Source of the DNA: Acidimicrobiia bacterium
GTDB taxonomy: Bacteria; Actinomycetota; Acidimicrobiia; Acidimicrobiales; JACDCH01
Assembly (NCBI GenBank): GCA_013694495.1
Contig: JACDCH010000312.1
Location: 1 to 6,807, forward strand
DNA length: 6,807 bases
Direction: 5' to 3'
Both the position numbers and the translations under genes were made by a program. The notes under the pieces are model-generated. The model worked only from the letters and a program-made list of their open reading frames with translations. It was not told the DNA's origin and made no database searches. Positions 5,770 to 6,807 of the stretch are shown piece by piece; the first letter of the stretch is position 1, and each line of letters starts with the position of its first letter.

Positions 5770-5824
5770 CTCGTTCTTTGGCAGCAGCGTCTCTGCAGTC
5801 GAGACGGTGCTGCCGAAGAACGGG
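5770..5824. terminator. Long hairpin in the convergent gap, possible bidirectional terminator without U-tract
   Basis: The arms at 5772-5793 and 5801-5822 are complementary over 22 positions, apart from one T/G (5779/5815) and one G/G (5787/5807) apposition, around a 7-nt loop (TGCAGTC). Pairing can extend outward to 5770/5824. It starts 8 nt after the SDR stop codon and abuts the stop of the leftward DoxX-like gene. Neither strand has a U-run after the stem; the outer arm is T-rich on the 5' side in both directions. It could be an I-shaped terminator, an mRNA 3'-end protector, or a copy of a dispersed palindromic element. Confidence 0.65.
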
Positions 5825-6223
5825 CTACTTGCGGCGGGCGTGGCCCAGCGCCCAGGCGATCATCGGGATCTGGAGCGGGAGCCGCAGGGCCAGCACCGCG
5901 CCGGCGGCCGAGGTCGGCGGCGTGTCGATCGACATCTGGATGTTCGCCGGGTAGACGGCGACGAGCGTGGCCGCCGCCACGTAGCCACCCAGGCGGCGGG
6001 TGCGGGGGTTGGCGACGAGCGCGGCCGAGCCCAGCTCCCACAGCCCGGAGACGTAGGTCCACGTCCGGGGGTCGCCCGGCACCCAGTCGGGCACGATGCG
6101 GTCGAAGTTGCTCGGGGCGGCGAAGTGCAGGACGCCCATGAACGTGAGCGCCGCGGCCCCGATGAGCGCGCTCTTGCGGGCCCGGGCGTCTTCGGCCGGC
6201 GGCGCCGCCGTCGTGGTCGTCAT
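5825..6223 (-). CDS. DoxX-like small membrane protein
   Basis: This 132-residue protein, read leftward from ATG 6223, has four hydrophobic segments (about 19-34, 56-71, 78-95, 108-127). It carries conserved positions of the DoxX-like membrane family: GVLHFAAPSNFDRIVPDWVP (30-49), SGLWELG (59-65) with buried E63, PRTRRLGG (73-80), VYPANI (90-95) and RLPLQIPMIAW (114-124). The first 17 residues are a polar Thr/Ala/Pro-rich tail. Family members are named after a thiosulfate:quinone oxidoreductase subunit, but most, including this short type, have no demonstrated activity, so no reaction is assigned. It is divergent from the peptidase gene and convergent with the SDR gene. The start is supported by a TACTGT element 8 nt upstream; there is no Shine-Dalgarno sequence. 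Confidence 0.85.
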   Translation of the reverse strand: MTTTTAAPPAEDARARKSALIGAAALTFMGVLHFAAPSNFDRIVPDWVPGDPRTWTYVSGLWELGSAALVANPRTRRLGGYVAAATLVAVYPANIQMSIDTPPTSAAGAVLALRLPLQIPMIAWALGHARRK

Positions 6224-6231
6224 GGGCACTG

Positions 6232-6237
6232 ACAGTA
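6232..6237 (-). promoter_or_regulatory. -10-like element TACTGT for the DoxX-like gene
   Basis: Read on the minus strand, TACTGT fits TANNNT and is separated from ATG 6223 by 8 nt with no purine-rich ribosome site, suggesting a leaderless transcript. Its expected -35 zone falls on the opposing gene's -10 element. Confidence 0.5.
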
Positions 6238-6250
6238 GGTGGGGCCCACC
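6238..6250. promoter_or_regulatory. Palindrome GGTGGG-G-CCCACC between divergent promoters, candidate operator
   Basis: Six-base arms (6238-6243 and 6245-6250) are perfectly complementary around a single central G at 6244. The site directly abuts the leftward -10 element and ends 3 nt before the rightward one. It thus occupies the spacer between -10 and -35 of both promoters. A dimeric repressor bound here could control both genes. Such GC palindromes can arise by chance in this base composition. Confidence 0.4.
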
Positions 6251-6253
6251 CGC

Positions 6254-6259
6254 TACCTT
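6254..6259 (+). promoter_or_regulatory. -10-like element TACCTT for the M28 peptidase gene
   Basis: TACCTT fits TANNNT and ends 7 nt before GTG 6267. A CTGACA at 6229-6234 matches five of six bases of TTGACA, with a 19-nt spacer, slightly longer than ideal. No Shine-Dalgarno sequence is present, so leaderless translation from GTG 6267 is likely. Confidence 0.5.
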
Positions 6260-6266
6260 CCGCGGT

Positions 6267-6807
6267 GTGGGGGAGCTCCGGTTCGCGGCCGCGGTCGCCG
6301 TGGCCGCGCTGGCGTCGGTCCTGCCCATCCCGGAGGCCGCCGCCGACCCCGCCGCCGATCGCATGCAGGCCGACGTGGCCGCGCTGTCGGGCGCCGCGCC
6401 GCGGGAGGCCGGCACGGCCCGGGAGGCCGCCGCCTTCGACTTCATCTCGAACCGGCTCGCCCAGCTGGGGGTCGCCGTCGGCGGTGAGGACGTGCCGCTG
6501 CCGAACGGCCGTACCAGCCGCAACCGCTGGACGTCGTTCGGGACCGGCCCGGTCGAGATCCTGCTGGGGGGCCACGTCGACACCCTGGCCGTGTCGCCCG
6601 GCGCCGACGACAACGGCAGCGGCGTCGCCGTCCTCCTCGAGCTGGCCCGCCGCCTGGACGACGGCTCGGTGCGCGTCCCGCCCGGCACCACCGTCACGCT
6701 CGTGTGGTTCGGGGCCGAGGAGCGGCTGGCGGGCCGGGTGGCCAACGACCACCACTACGGCTCGCGGCAGCTGGCAGCCGAGCGGCTGGCCGCGGGCCAG
6801 CCGCCCC
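6267..6807 (+). CDS. Secreted M28-family zinc peptidase (3' truncated by window edge)
   Basis: The 180 visible residues start at GTG 6267 and continue off the window. Residues 1-26 look like a Sec signal peptide: a weakly charged start (E3, R5), a hydrophobic Ala/Val core (6-19) and AAA-D at 24-27 as a likely cleavage point. The mature part matches M28 aminopeptidases: GGHVDT (101-106) with zinc ligand H103 and D105, GADDNGSG (112-119) with bridging ligand D115, and WFGAEE (147-152) with general base E151 and ligand E152. The remaining two ligands would lie beyond the edge. After the EE pair, the usual short GS segment is replaced by a longer stretch ending in HHYGSRQL. Substrate is unknown; aminopeptidase activity on extracytoplasmic peptides is the usual role. 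The start is favoured by TACCTT 7 nt upstream; the overlapping GTG at 6265 is out of frame. Confidence 0.85.
   Translation, partial: MGELRFAAAVAVAALASVLPIPEAAADPAADRMQADVAALSGAAPREAGTAREAAAFDFISNRLAQLGVAVGGEDVPLPNGRTSRNRWTSFGTGPVEILLGGHVDTLAVSPGADDNGSGVAVLLELARRLDDGSVRVPPGTTVTLVWFGAEERLAGRVANDHHYGSRQLAAERLAAGQPP

Noticed and set aside
5703..6755. 350-codon minus-strand frame and the longer 306-codon version of the DoxX-like frame
   Set aside because: The first is a shadow. The second extends the DoxX-like frame backwards through the peptidase gene, whose signal peptide and M28 motifs are clear. ATG 6223 with its upstream TACTGT is the sensible start.
1..6807. Defence system, mobile element, CRISPR array or RNA gene
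   Set aside because: No transposase, integrase, nuclease-effector motifs, regularly spaced repeats, tRNA cloverleaf or rRNA-like stretch was visible on either strand; all substantial gaps are shorter than 160 nt.

Overview
This is a 6.8 kb stretch of very GC-rich chromosomal DNA, with strong G/C preference at third codon positions and long antisense open frames. Family content and promoter style suggest an actinobacterium, most likely from the Acidimicrobiia. That placement is an inference from sequence style, because no rRNA or other marker gene is present. I see no mobile element, phage gene, CRISPR array, tRNA or rRNA. The window holds eight protein genes, of which the first and last are cut by its edges.

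Layout, left to right. (1) Positions 1-306, minus strand: N-terminal part of a protein that appears to be entering an OmpR-type winged-helix domain. (2) Positions 420-845, plus: a small stand-alone cyclic-nucleotide-binding-domain protein, divergent from the first gene. (3) Positions 1002-3227, plus: a large membrane-anchored iron-sulfur oxidoreductase of the HdrD/EtfD type, a candidate ETF:menaquinone oxidoreductase. It is followed 17 nt later by (4) family 1 uracil-DNA glycosylase (ung) at 3245-3916, probably in the same transcript. (5) Positions 3977-4795, plus: a seven-helix Bax inhibitor-1/YccA-like membrane protein with its own promoter and ribosome binding site. (6) Positions 4870-5763, plus: a short-chain dehydrogenase of the MFE-2/HSD17B4 type, probably a (3R)-hydroxyacyl-CoA dehydrogenase. 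(7) Positions 5825-6223, minus: a small DoxX-like membrane protein convergent with gene 6, with a 22-bp-arm hairpin between their stop codons. (8) Positions 6267-6807, plus: the N-terminal part of a secreted M28 zinc peptidase, divergent from gene 7.

Functional reading. Genes 3 and 6 both fit acyl-CoA beta-oxidation: one as a membrane exit for electrons from acyl-CoA dehydrogenases via ETF, the other as the hydroxyacyl-CoA oxidation step. No etfAB, acyl-CoA dehydrogenase or hydratase gene is in the window, so this link is inferred. The other genes look like unrelated housekeeping or envelope functions.

The most informative signal is regulatory. Five genes (1, 3, 6, 7, 8) have no Shine-Dalgarno sequence, and all five have a TANNNT -10-like hexamer ending 6-9 nt before the start codon, the signature of leaderless transcripts. 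The other three (2, 4, 5) have a clear purine-rich Shine-Dalgarno sequence; two of them have a TANNNT farther upstream, and the third sits inside an operon. The 6224-6266 divergent promoter also carries a 13-bp palindrome placed between the two opposing -10 elements. I did not find a convincing undescribed multi-gene system here.
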